26,654 bases of DNA from Kiloniellaceae bacterium (GTDB taxonomy: Bacteria > Pseudomonadota > Alphaproteobacteria > Kiloniellales > Kiloniellaceae): contig JAJFGK010000063.1 of the NCBI GenBank assembly GCA_021776195.1, forward strand, positions 1 to 26,654, in the 5' to 3' direction. Positions 1 through 7,584 of the stretch are shown in pieces. Position numbers and translations under genes: made by a program. The stretch's first letter is position 1. The number at the start of each line of letters is the position of its first letter. The notes under the pieces were generated by a model. It had not been told where the DNA came from, ran no database searches, and worked only from the letters and a program-made list of their open reading frames with translations.

Positions 1-41
1 GACAACAACGTGGAAATTCAATCTTTGAAAGGTTACAATCC

Positions 42-115
42 GTCACCGCCGTCTCCCTGCGCTCGATCCAGTCTAAGCACCTGAATCATAACGCAGAACA
101 AGGGACGGCGGTAAC
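42..115. repeat. Imperfect inverted repeat in non-coding DNA
   Basis: The left arm at 42-57 (gtcaccgccgtctccc) is nearly the reverse complement of the right arm at 102-115 (gggacggcggtaac), with a 2-nt insertion and one mismatch. About 44 nt separate the arms. No reading frame of recognisable protein character was seen in 1-154. It could be a folded RNA or the end of a decayed element. The loop is long and there is no T-run, so a simple terminator is unlikely. Confidence 0.3.
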
Positions 116-154
116 TCTTTCATGAATCTTCCGGGCTAGGCGGATGCGGCGCGA

Positions 155-385
155 CTAATCGGTCGCGTCGGCCACATCCGGCGGCCAGCCGATCTCGAAG
201 CGCTCGAACAGGGCTTCAATATTGTCGAACATCTCGAAACCTTCCCGACGGGCCTGGTCGGTGAAACAGGCTCCGTGGTCGCACGGCAGCCCACGACCGT
301 GTAGTCGGCGTCAGCGGTGTCGTTCGCTTCAGTGAAGGCGGCCCAGTAGGTGTCTGTCGTGGCTGTCTTCCGAAGGTCCACGAGC
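155..385 (-). pseudogene. Frameshifted remnant of a small unknown protein
   Basis: On the minus strand one frame reads protein-like sequence at about 385-290 (containing TDTYWAAFTEANDTADADYT). A second frame, -1 relative to it, continues at about 289-155 (containing EGFEMFDNIEALFERFE and ending GWPPDVADATD, with a TAG stop at 155-157). The second frame has a stop upstream at 311-313 and no good start, so neither piece stands alone. One lost base near 285-292 would join them into roughly 75-80 residues. I do not recognise the family. It lies just downstream of the dioxygenase gene on the same strand and may once have been its last operon partner. A sequencing error would look the same. Confidence 0.35.
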
Positions 386-395
386 AGCGATGCCC

Positions 396-1454
396 TTAGC
401 CGTCGTAGGCCGGGCCGCCCCAACCGCGGTGCCAGGTGCGGATCAGATGGCGCTTGCGGGCCGGGTCGGCGTGGTCGCGGAAGGTGCCGCGGAAGTGGGC
501 GATTTCCTGATTGTTGAGGTACTGCAGCTGGCCGCGCTCGATCGGCAGTTCGAACCAGAGGTCGGACTCCTCCGCGACCTCTGCCAGGACCGCGAGCGCC
601 TCTTGGGTCTCGGCATCGGGTTCGAGGCCGGCCACCCCATAGCCCTTGCGGATCAGCGAGACATTGGCCCGGGCCGAGAGGCGCGCGCCGTCGTAGGAGA
701 AGACCGGACCCCAGGCGGTCTTGGGCGCCCCCGGCGCATGCTCGCCCTGGCGGTCCCACAGGACCGGCCGGTAGAGCCGTCGAAGCTGGTCCGGAAAGCG
801 CTCCAGCAGCCGGTTGTGCAGGCTGTAGAGCGAACAGAAGCGGCTCTCGCCGCCCTCGGCGGCGGGCGCCAGGCAGAGCAGGCCGACCCGCTCCGGCGGG
901 GCCAGGGCAAAAGCGTTGTCGGTGTGAAAGACCAGCTCGACGTTGGTCCAGGAGCCGCGCACGCCATACTCGTAGCGCGCGCCGGTGTCGGTCACGTCAT
1001 AGATCCGGGTGCCGTCCCACTTCTGGGCGACCGGTGGGCCCAGCATCTGGCCCAGGACCCAGAACACGGCCTTGGCGGTCGCGCTGGCCTCCGCCTGGAA
1101 CTGGTCCAGCTCGTCGAGCGGCAGGCGGTCGATCACGGCGATGCCGGGCCCCTCGTCGAGGCGACGCTCGGCCTCGGTCATGACCGCGGTCAGGGCCGGC
1201 AGATCGAACTGATCGGGGCGGCGTTGCAGGAGCGGCAGGGGCGAGGCCGCCATCTGTTCGGCCAGCGCCAGGACCTCGGTCTTGGCCATGGCATCCAGCG
1301 CGATCACGCAGGCGTCGGGGTCGATTTCGCTGCCCAGCCAGGCCAGGCCGCCGCTCAGCGGTTGCTGCAGCAGGGCTTCGCCACAAGGCAGCAGGACCGT
1401 CTCGACATCGGGCGGCGGCGGGTCGCTGGCATCGAGGGGTGCGTGGTCCGGCAT
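396..1454 (-). CDS. TauD/TfdA-family Fe(II)/2-oxoglutarate dioxygenase
   Basis: Predicted non-haem iron, 2-oxoglutarate-dependent oxygenase of 352 residues that hydroxylates a small organic substrate. With the ATG at 1454, the iron-binding facial triad appears as H177-x-D179 (in VFHTDNAFALAPP) and the distal H320 (in LNNQEIAHFRGTF). The 2-oxoglutarate-binding arginines are R335 and/or R339 (RHLIRTW). An in-frame TTG at 1490 would add 12 residues and overlap the upstream gene by 8 bp. Neither start has a clear Shine-Dalgarno sequence. The ATG leaves a 28-bp gap to the DUF6493-like gene, so it is probably the third gene of that run. The family includes gamma-butyrobetaine hydroxylase, taurine and 2,4-D dioxygenases. 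The substrate here cannot be read from sequence, although a CaiD-like gene lies nearby on the other strand. Confidence 0.85.
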   Translation of the reverse strand: MPDHAPLDASDPPPPDVETVLLPCGEALLQQPLSGGLAWLGSEIDPDACVIALDAMAKTEVLALAEQMAASPLPLLQRRPDQFDLPALTAVMTEAERRLDEGPGIAVIDRLPLDELDQFQAEASATAKAVFWVLGQMLGPPVAQKWDGTRIYDVTDTGARYEYGVRGSWTNVELVFHTDNAFALAPPERVGLLCLAPAAEGGESRFCSLYSLHNRLLERFPDQLRRLYRPVLWDRQGEHAPGAPKTAWGPVFSYDGARLSARANVSLIRKGYGVAGLEPDAETQEALAVLAEVAEESDLWFELPIERGQLQYLNNQEIAHFRGTFRDHADPARKRHLIRTWHRGWGGPAYDG

Positions 1455-1482
1455 GGCCGGAAGACTAGCGGTTGTAACGCCG

Positions 1483-4400
1483 CTATCCAAGCGTCATGGC
1501 GGCCCAGCGTTCGGCGCGGGCGATGCGGGCTTGCAGCGCCAGGGCCGCGGCGGCACGGCGCGGGGTGCCGACATCGCCGGGCTGCAAGGCGAGCAGGGCT
1601 TTGGCCGCTTTGGCGGCCTTGCCCGCCCCCTTGAAGGTCTCCAGATAGGCGCGGGCCGCCGGATCGGTGATCGCTTCGCCGCACTCGATCGACAGGACCT
1701 GCAGCAATTGCAGCAGCGCGCCGATGGCCTGCGGCTCCAGGTCCCTGGGGCCGGTCAGCGCCTGTTCCAGAGCGACGCGGATCGCCTGGCGGTGTAGGGG
1801 CGAGGGCCTCGCGACCTCGGCCAAGGTAGTCTGCCAGCGCTTGGGCCGGATGACGCCGGAGAAGAGGAACTTCGCCATGGCCGTGCCCAGGGCGGCGCCA
1901 TCGAGACGGCCGTCTTCGATGGCGGCGATAACAGCGTCGACTGCCAGTCCGCGTTCCTCGGGCGTGCCGCTGGCCAGGCCGAGAACCAGCATCTCGACGG
2001 CGAAGGGGCCGAGGTCTTCGTCGCGCTCCGCGGCCCAGCGAAAGGCGGCGGGGACCGGGTCCGAGACCTCGCGGGGATGGTCGTTCCACAGCGAGGAGTC
2101 CCGCGCGGCGCAGGCATAGAGCGGCTCGCGGCAGGCCGGCCAGAGACTGCCCGCCCAGGCACCCACCAGGCGCGACCTGTCGCCCCAGGTATCGGCTGGC
2201 CGCGGATAGCAACGGGCCAGCAGGGTGGGAAACCAGGCCAGGCCAAGGTGGCACTTGGTCGGGTCGCTGGCGCTCGACCGCTCTGGCGGCGAGGCTGCCT
2301 TCTTCCAACGCGCCGGCAGGTTGTCGCGATCCAGCTTGAGAAAGTAGGAATGATATTCCTCGCCCGATCCGGCCGGGTCGGCGGTCCAGTCATAGCGGTA
2401 GACCGAGGAGCGGTAGCGTGCCGGACGGCCGCCATCGTCGCCGAAGTCCGGGAAGGCCGCCTCGACCGCGGGGTCCGGCTCGGCGCCGTAGCGGGCCCGC
2501 GACGCGGCGATCCAGAGCGCCGCCGTCGGTCCGACCGTTTCCTCCTGGCCCAGCGCATAGCGCAGTGCCGCTCCCCACTCTCCCGGCAAGTCACGGGCCG
2601 CGACCAGCGCGGCGGCGCGATCGTCCGGGGCGAGCCGGAAGAGGGCCAGGATCCGATCGGCCAGGATCTGATCGGCCAGGATCTGATCGGCCAGGTCCGT
2701 GGCTGCTGCGGCCTCCTGCCAGACCAGCGTGCGCGCGACCAGGGCCTGGGCGGAAACCCAGGTCCCGCCATGGGTCGGCGCGCTGAGAAGCGGGCCGCGG
2801 TGGCCAGTCTGCAGCCGCTGCACCAGGCCCGCCACCCGCAGCCAATGGATGGCCTCCACACCCAGGTGTTCCAGGTAGAAGCGCTCGGGCCGCTTTGAGA
2901 AGAAGCCGCCCTTGCCGCGGCCTGCCGTGAAAGAGATGGTGGGTTCGTCCTTGCGGTCCTTGTCGAAGGCGACCACCGGCTCGGCGAGCCAGGCGGCGAG
3001 GACGACCGTCAGGCCGTCGGCTGGTTGCAGCTGAAAGAGATAGCTTGTGAGTTGTCCGGCCTTTTTCCGCACGCGCTGCCGCAGGGGCTCGATCAGCCGC
3101 GGGTCCGTGGCGGTCAGGCGATCGTGCAGACGGCTGATCCCGTCGAGAACCTGCTCGATGCGTGCCAGGTCGTCGCGGTGCTCCAGGGCAACGAGGGCGA
3201 CTTCGATCAAGGCCTCCAGGGTCTCCAGCGGGGCGATTGCGGCGCCTGGATCGAGACGGGGCAGAGCCAGCGGGTCCAGGTTCAGTCTTGGAACATCCGG
3301 GCTCTCTTCCCGCAGGGCCCGCAAGGCAGAGTCGATCCCGGCCAGCGCGGCCCAGGGCGCGGCGACGGCACCGGCCCGCCTGGCCAGATCCGCCGCGTCA
3401 CAGGCCGCGGGGGCAGCTTGGACGTCGCGACCCTTGCCGCCGCCGGACTCTGTCTCCGGCTCCAGGAGGGCTTCCAGGCGCGCCCGGTGGATCGGTGAGA
3501 CCGCCGTGCGGCGTTCCTCGATGGCGCGGCGCAGATCGTCGCCAAACGCGCCACCGGCGGTCTCCAGCAGCGCGATGGCATCGCCCTGCACCTCGGCATC
3601 GCCCTGCACCTCGGCATCGCCGTGCTCCAGGGCCGTGGCGACGGACCGCAGAGCCTGACATTTCAGGCTGGGGTCGGCCTTGAGGAACCTGGCTGCCATC
3701 TTCAGGGCCTTGCGGGCGCTGCCCTTGTGCGGCTGGGCGAGGGCCGCCGCCAGGTGCGGGAGATAGCGCTCGGGCGTCAGCGCGCCTTCTTTTTGCAAGG
3801 CCTGCAGAAGGGTGAGCGCGAAGGAGACGCTGCTTCCGATGGGACTGGACAGCAGGCCCAGGTAGGCCTCGGCCCGCGATGCCCGTTCCCTGTCGTCCGG
3901 CTCCAGGGCGTCGTGAAGGCGTGCGAACCAGCGCGCCTGGGTGGTATTGAAATCGCGGCTCAGGGCGGCAAGGGCCTCGTCGAGCAGCTTTGCGCGCGGC
4001 AGGTGGGCGCTTTTCGTCAGATCGCAGAGGGCTTGCAGCCAGGTGTCGTCGCCGCGCCAGCGGTCGTGGGTCGCCGGGCTGTGATCTTCGAAACCCGGTG
4101 TGTCGAAGAGCCGCCAGACCAGATCTTCCAACAGCGCCGGGTCGGCCAGCAGGGCCGTTTTGATCGTTTGGTCCGTCCCGTGACCGGCGAGGCCGTTGAC
4201 CATACCCAGCACATAGTTGTCGTCGCCCGGCGCCGCGCAGAGTCCTTCGCGCACCAGGGACCGAACCACCGGCCAGTGCCGAGGGTGCCGTCCGATCAGC
4301 CAGGCCGCCCAATCGGCAAGCCAGTCCGGTCGGCGGTCTGCCATGACCCCCAGGACGCTCTCGGCATCGCCTGGTTCGGCGCGCCAGGACAGTTTCTTGA

Positions 4401-4692
4401 TCGCGCTAAAAGTGGCGCAGCCCAGAACCGCAAGCAGCGCCCGCGCCTCGATCGCGGCGAGGCGCTCGCGGCTTTTGGACTGTGGCAAGGAGCCCGAGAT
4501 CGCATCCATTCGCAGGTCGCAGGCCTGGGTCAGGAGGCCGCAACACCCCTTGGCGTGGGCCTGGCGGGCCTTCTCGTCCAGGGCCGCGAGCCTGGCCGTG
4601 ACCGCATCGTCGGGGCCATCGAGAATTGCGCTCTGGAGCGCCTCGTCGGATACCAGGCCGGCCAGTGCCTTGGTCGGATTGCCGCCTGTCAA
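1483..4692 (-). CDS. Large DUF6493-like helical-repeat protein, partner of SWIM protein
   Basis: A 1069-residue protein, almost entirely alpha-helical and rich in Leu, Ala and Arg, with the look of HEAT/ARM-type repeats. The C-terminal quarter (roughly residues 870-1060, including AIEDGRLDGAALGTAMAKFL) resembles the C-terminus of DUF6493 proteins. That assignment is from memory of the family and is tentative. No signal peptide, membrane segment or nucleotide-binding motif is visible. The start is TTG at 4692, whose TTGA overlaps the TGA stop of the upstream SWIM gene. GGAG lies 8 nt before it, which supports translational coupling. Two short in-frame tandem repeats (2646-2695 and 3577-3621) mark expansion-prone linkers. 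The function is unknown. A scaffold role for the SWIM protein is an inference from gene order. Confidence 0.7.
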   Translation of the reverse strand: MTGGNPTKALAGLVSDEALQSAILDGPDDAVTARLAALDEKARQAHAKGCCGLLTQACDLRMDAISGSLPQSKSRERLAAIEARALLAVLGCATFSAIKKLSWRAEPGDAESVLGVMADRRPDWLADWAAWLIGRHPRHWPVVRSLVREGLCAAPGDDNYVLGMVNGLAGHGTDQTIKTALLADPALLEDLVWRLFDTPGFEDHSPATHDRWRGDDTWLQALCDLTKSAHLPRAKLLDEALAALSRDFNTTQARWFARLHDALEPDDRERASRAEAYLGLLSSPIGSSVSFALTLLQALQKEGALTPERYLPHLAAALAQPHKGSARKALKMAARFLKADPSLKCQALRSVATALEHGDAEVQGDAEVQGDAIALLETAGGAFGDDLRRAIEERRTAVSPIHRARLEALLEPETESGGGKGRDVQAAPAACDAADLARRAGAVAAPWAALAGIDSALRALREESPDVPRLNLDPLALPRLDPGAAIAPLETLEALIEVALVALEHRDDLARIEQVLDGISRLHDRLTATDPRLIEPLRQRVRKKAGQLTSYLFQLQPADGLTVVLAAWLAEPVVAFDKDRKDEPTISFTAGRGKGGFFSKRPERFYLEHLGVEAIHWLRVAGLVQRLQTGHRGPLLSAPTHGGTWVSAQALVARTLVWQEAAAATDLADQILADQILADRILALFRLAPDDRAAALVAARDLPGEWGAALRYALGQEETVGPTAALWIAASRARYGAEPDPAVEAAFPDFGDDGGRPARYRSSVYRYDWTADPAGSGEEYHSYFLKLDRDNLPARWKKAASPPERSSASDPTKCHLGLAWFPTLLARCYPRPADTWGDRSRLVGAWAGSLWPACREPLYACAARDSSLWNDHPREVSDPVPAAFRWAAERDEDLGPFAVEMLVLGLASGTPEERGLAVDAVIAAIEDGRLDGAALGTAMAKFLFSGVIRPKRWQTTLAEVARPSPLHRQAIRVALEQALTGPRDLEPQAIGALLQLLQVLSIECGEAITDPAARAYLETFKGAGKAAKAAKALLALQPGDVGTPRRAAAALALQARIARAERWAAMTLG
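2646..2695. repeat. 15-bp in-frame tandem repeat inside the DUF6493-like gene
   Basis: The unit ccaggatcYgatcgg occurs three times at 2646-2660, 2661-2675 and 2676-2690, followed by a partial copy. The last two copies are identical and the first differs by one base. It encodes the pentapeptide DQILA/DRILA repeated within one helical stretch. Because 15 is a multiple of 3, copy-number change would alter protein length without breaking the frame. Confidence 0.9.
3577..3621. repeat. 18-bp in-frame tandem repeat inside the DUF6493-like gene
   Basis: The unit ggcatcgccctgcacctc occurs twice exactly (3577-3594 and 3595-3612), followed by the first 9 bases of a third copy. It encodes the hexapeptide GDAEVQ twice and then GDA, between two helical blocks. 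It is frame-preserving, like the 15-bp repeat in the same gene. Confidence 0.9.
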
Positions 4693-6065
4693 CCTTGCGT
4701 CTCCAGGGCGATTTCCAGGGCCAGCACGTGCTTGCAGGGGCCGGCGGCGCCATGCTTGTCGCTGAACCAGGGACAGCTACAGCGGAACCCCGCGGGCCCA
4801 AGGCGGACCCTGTGCGCGACCGTGGCGCCCTGCACGAAGGCCTCGACCTCGCCGTGCTGACGCGCGATGTCGGTGACGCCGCCGGCGGCGGCAATCTCGC
4901 GCGCCGCCGCCAGGCGGGGATGCAACCGCTCGACAGCAGACAGGTCGAAGGGCAGGACCCGGTGATAGTAGGCGGTCTCGCGCAGATCGAAACCCACCAG
5001 GCCCTGGGACCCGAGACGGGCGAGCGCGCGGGACACCGAAGAGGCGTCGGCGCCGACGTCGCGGGCCAAGTCCGCCGGGGTGATCCTCGCCTGCCAAGCC
5101 AAGGCGGCCCGGGTGCGGGCCAGCGCATCCCTGCCGCCGTCGGCAAGGCCGGTCCTTGCGAGAGTCGAGAGGACCTGGCCTTCGCCGGAAAAGCCGCGCG
5201 CCGGGGCCGGGCTCAGCAACACCTGCAGGTGGCTGCCGCCGAGATCGAAATCCCAGCCGGTGACGCCGCTCTGCTCGTCGCCAAAGAGGGTGAATTTCTG
5301 GATGTGCCGGATCAGCGGTTCGACAAAGCGCAGGCGCGCGAGGCCGCCCACTGGCACGGCCCCCGGACTGGCGGTCTGGCTGATCCTGAGACCGTCCCCG
5401 GCGGTCACCAGGAAGGCCCGGTCCTTGGCGCGGGCTTGGCGCGGCAGGCCGCGCAGGAAGCGCCGCGCCTCGGGTCCTGCGAGGTCGCAGCGGCGGCTCA
5501 GACCGCTGGCATAGGCCTGCACCTCGACGAAGCCCCTCAGCCAGCGTGCCGGCAGGGCGACCTTGCGCTCGACGACCTTACCGCTGGCCCGCTCCAGCTC
5601 CACCGCATCGAGGCCGACCTTGAGCCCGACCTCTTCGCCCTCGCCGATCTGGGCCAAGGCATTGCGCATGGCGCTGTTGAAGTCGACGTTGGTCGTGCCG
5701 CGGCCCTGAAAGGTGCCGTCGATCGCGGCCGGCAGCAGGTCGGCCCGGGCATAGACGCCGCAGCATTGCGAGAAGGCCTCGAAACGCAGGCCGCTGCCGT
5801 CGGAGGTCACCACCGGATCGGCCTCTCGCAGGATCCGCGCCACCATGGCGGGCGGCACATAGAACCGCGACTGGGCGACCTTGGCGATGGCCAGCAGCAG
5901 GTCCGAGACTCGGCTCGGCTCGATCAGGAGGCCGTGAAAGAAGCAGGGATCCTCGGACCCGATGCAGGAGGTGACCAGACGCAGGTGCCGGTCGCCGGCC
6001 TCGCTCAACAGCGCGGATTCGCCGGGATAGAGATAGTGCATCTCGCTGGCTTCGACGGCGGCCAT
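4689..6065 (-). CDS. SWIM zinc-finger family protein
   Basis: A 458-residue cytoplasmic protein ending in a SWIM zinc finger: C429-x-C431-x12-C444-x-H446 (CSCPWFSDKHGAAGPCKH), the canonical CxCx(n)CxH signature. SWIM domains are known to bind DNA or protein partners. The preceding region (about residues 340-390, with ITPADLARDVGADASSVSRA) looks like a helix-turn-helix/winged-helix. The first 330 residues are not recognised beyond the general pattern of bacterial SWIM proteins that sit beside HEAT-like or MoxR/VWA genes. The ATG at 6065 is preceded by GGACAGGAA. It is the first gene of the minus-strand run and its stop overlaps the next start. The biochemical role is unknown. A nucleic-acid-binding function is a family-based inference. 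Confidence 0.85.
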   Translation of the reverse strand: MAAVEASEMHYLYPGESALLSEAGDRHLRLVTSCIGSEDPCFFHGLLIEPSRVSDLLLAIAKVAQSRFYVPPAMVARILREADPVVTSDGSGLRFEAFSQCCGVYARADLLPAAIDGTFQGRGTTNVDFNSAMRNALAQIGEGEEVGLKVGLDAVELERASGKVVERKVALPARWLRGFVEVQAYASGLSRRCDLAGPEARRFLRGLPRQARAKDRAFLVTAGDGLRISQTASPGAVPVGGLARLRFVEPLIRHIQKFTLFGDEQSGVTGWDFDLGGSHLQVLLSPAPARGFSGEGQVLSTLARTGLADGGRDALARTRAALAWQARITPADLARDVGADASSVSRALARLGSQGLVGFDLRETAYYHRVLPFDLSAVERLHPRLAAAREIAAAGGVTDIARQHGEVEAFVQGATVAHRVRLGPAGFRCSCPWFSDKHGAAGPCKHVLALEIALETQG

Positions 6066-6364
6066 TTCCTGTCCTTTCCGGCGGCGCCGGATTGAATCTG
6101 TGCCGGCATCGCCGCTTTCGCAATAGTGATGGCTTTTGATGAAGGCTTGGTAAGCGCCAAGGCCGGGTCCCGCGCGCCTGGAAGCAAACTCTTAACCATC
6201 GCCGCGCCAGTGCAACTGGTTGGCGGGATCAATCAATCGCCGCCTGGCTCGTTGCCCTACTGACAGGGTCCTTGGAGAGTTCTTGCGCCGCTTGACGCCG
6301 GCTGCCGGCGGCGGTCATGCTCGGCACTTCAACGGACCGTCGCGCGCGTGCGTCAGGAGGCGTC
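6066..6364. other. Divergent intergenic region
   Basis: These 299 bp separate the SWIM operon (minus) from the acyl-CoA operon (plus) and should contain both promoters. I see no convincing -35/-10 pair. There is a 13-bp palindrome CCAGT-GCA-ACTGG at 6207-6219, with flanking gcc/ggttggc that partly extends the symmetry. It could be an operator half-way between the two start codons. No protein-like reading frame was recognised. Confidence 0.4.
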
Positions 6365-7579
6365 ATGGATCTGTCTTTTTCTCCCGAGACGGAGGCCTTC
6401 CGCGAGGAGGTTCGCCGCTTTATCGAGGAGACCCTGCCGGCCGACATCCGCAAGGCGGTCACCGAAGAGCGGATGGATCTGCCGCGCGAGTATCAGAAAC
6501 GCTGGCACGAAATCCTGAACGCCAAGGGCTGGAGCTGTTCTTCCTGGCCCAAGGAGCACGGCGGCCAGGGCTGGAGCGACGAACAGCACTACGCCTTCGA
6601 GCGCGAGATCGCCCTGGGCGATGCGCCACGCGCCATGATCTACGCGCTCCATATGCTGGGCCCAACGCTGCTGGAATTCGGCACCGAGGATCAGAAGCGC
6701 CGTTTCCTGCCGCCCATGGTGAGCGGCGAGGTTTTCTGGTGCCAGGGCTTCTCGGAACCCGGTTCCGGCTCGGACCTGGCCTCGCTGCAATGCAAGGCGG
6801 TCCGGGGCCAGGACGCGGAGGGCGAGCACTACCTGGTCAACGGCACCAAGATCTGGACCAGCGAGGCCCACATCGCCGATTGGATCTTCGGGCTCTACCG
6901 CACTGACAGCAGCGGCAAGAAGCAGCAGGGCATCACCGTTCTGCTGATTGACTTGAAGACTCCGGGGATCGCCATCAGTCCGCTCATGACCTACGAGGGC
7001 ACCCTCGAGGTCAACCAGGTCTTTTTCGAGAATGTGCGGGTGCCGGTGGAAAACCGCCTGGGCGACGAACACCACGGCTGGACCCTGGCCAAGTACCTGC
7101 TGAGCCTGGAGCGCTTCGGCACCGCCGAGATCTCGCGGTCTCTGGCCAGTCTGGCGCGCTTGAAAAAGGTCGCGGCGGAGCAGGAGGAGGGCGGGCGTCC
7201 ACTGATCGAGGACTCCGACTTCGCCGGCAAGATCGCCGCTGTCGAGATTGAGCTGCGCGCCCTGGAGATTACCGAGCAGCGTTTCCTCTTTGGGCCCGGC
7301 GGCGCCGATGCCATGGGCGCCGAGGCCTCGATGCTGAAGGTCCGAGGCACCGAGCTGCAACAGCGCGTGCTCGAGCTGACGGTCGAGGCGCTCGGTTACT
7401 ATGCTCACCCGGCACTGCCCGACGACCTGCATCAGGCGGGCAGCAATGAGCCGCCGGTCGGCCCCGATCAGGCGCGCTTTTCCGCCCGCGCCCACTTCAA
7501 CTTCCGCAAGACGGCGATCTATTCCGGCTCCAACGAGATCCAGAAGAACATCATCGCCAAGGCCGTGTTGGGATTGTAG
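6365..7579 (+). CDS. Acyl-CoA dehydrogenase, candidate catalytic subunit
   Basis: A 404-residue acyl-CoA dehydrogenase, which would introduce an alpha,beta double bond into an acyl-CoA using FAD and pass electrons to electron-transfer flavoprotein. The N-terminal helical domain (LSFSPETEAFREEVRRFIEE), the central FQGFSEPGSGSDLA-type region and the C-terminal IYSGSNEIQKNI segment are typical. The usual catalytic-Glu site near the C-terminus (YEGT in medium-chain enzymes) reads YSGS. Glu249 in LSLERFG lies where isovaleryl-CoA dehydrogenase and actinobacterial FadE26-like alpha subunits place the base. The RKQFG motif is absent. ATG 6365 follows caggagg, so longer upstream starts are unlikely. 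The next gene begins 5 bp downstream, suggesting a paired heteromer. Confidence 0.9.
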   Translation: MDLSFSPETEAFREEVRRFIEETLPADIRKAVTEERMDLPREYQKRWHEILNAKGWSCSSWPKEHGGQGWSDEQHYAFEREIALGDAPRAMIYALHMLGPTLLEFGTEDQKRRFLPPMVSGEVFWCQGFSEPGSGSDLASLQCKAVRGQDAEGEHYLVNGTKIWTSEAHIADWIFGLYRTDSSGKKQQGITVLLIDLKTPGIAISPLMTYEGTLEVNQVFFENVRVPVENRLGDEHHGWTLAKYLLSLERFGTAEISRSLASLARLKKVAAEQEEGGRPLIEDSDFAGKIAAVEIELRALEITEQRFLFGPGGADAMGAEASMLKVRGTELQQRVLELTVEALGYYAHPALPDDLHQAGSNEPPVGPDQARFSARAHFNFRKTAIYSGSNEIQKNIIAKAVLGL

Positions 7580-7584
7580 GTCCG

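Noticed and set aside
2646..3621. Short direct repeats considered as CRISPR
   Set aside because: The units are contiguous with no spacers and lie in frame inside a coding region.
390..6095. Long plus-strand open frames opposite the SWIM, DUF6493-like and dioxygenase genes
   Set aside because: They mirror the codon structure of the minus-strand genes in high-GC DNA and show no family motifs; the minus-strand proteins have clear signatures or gene coupling.
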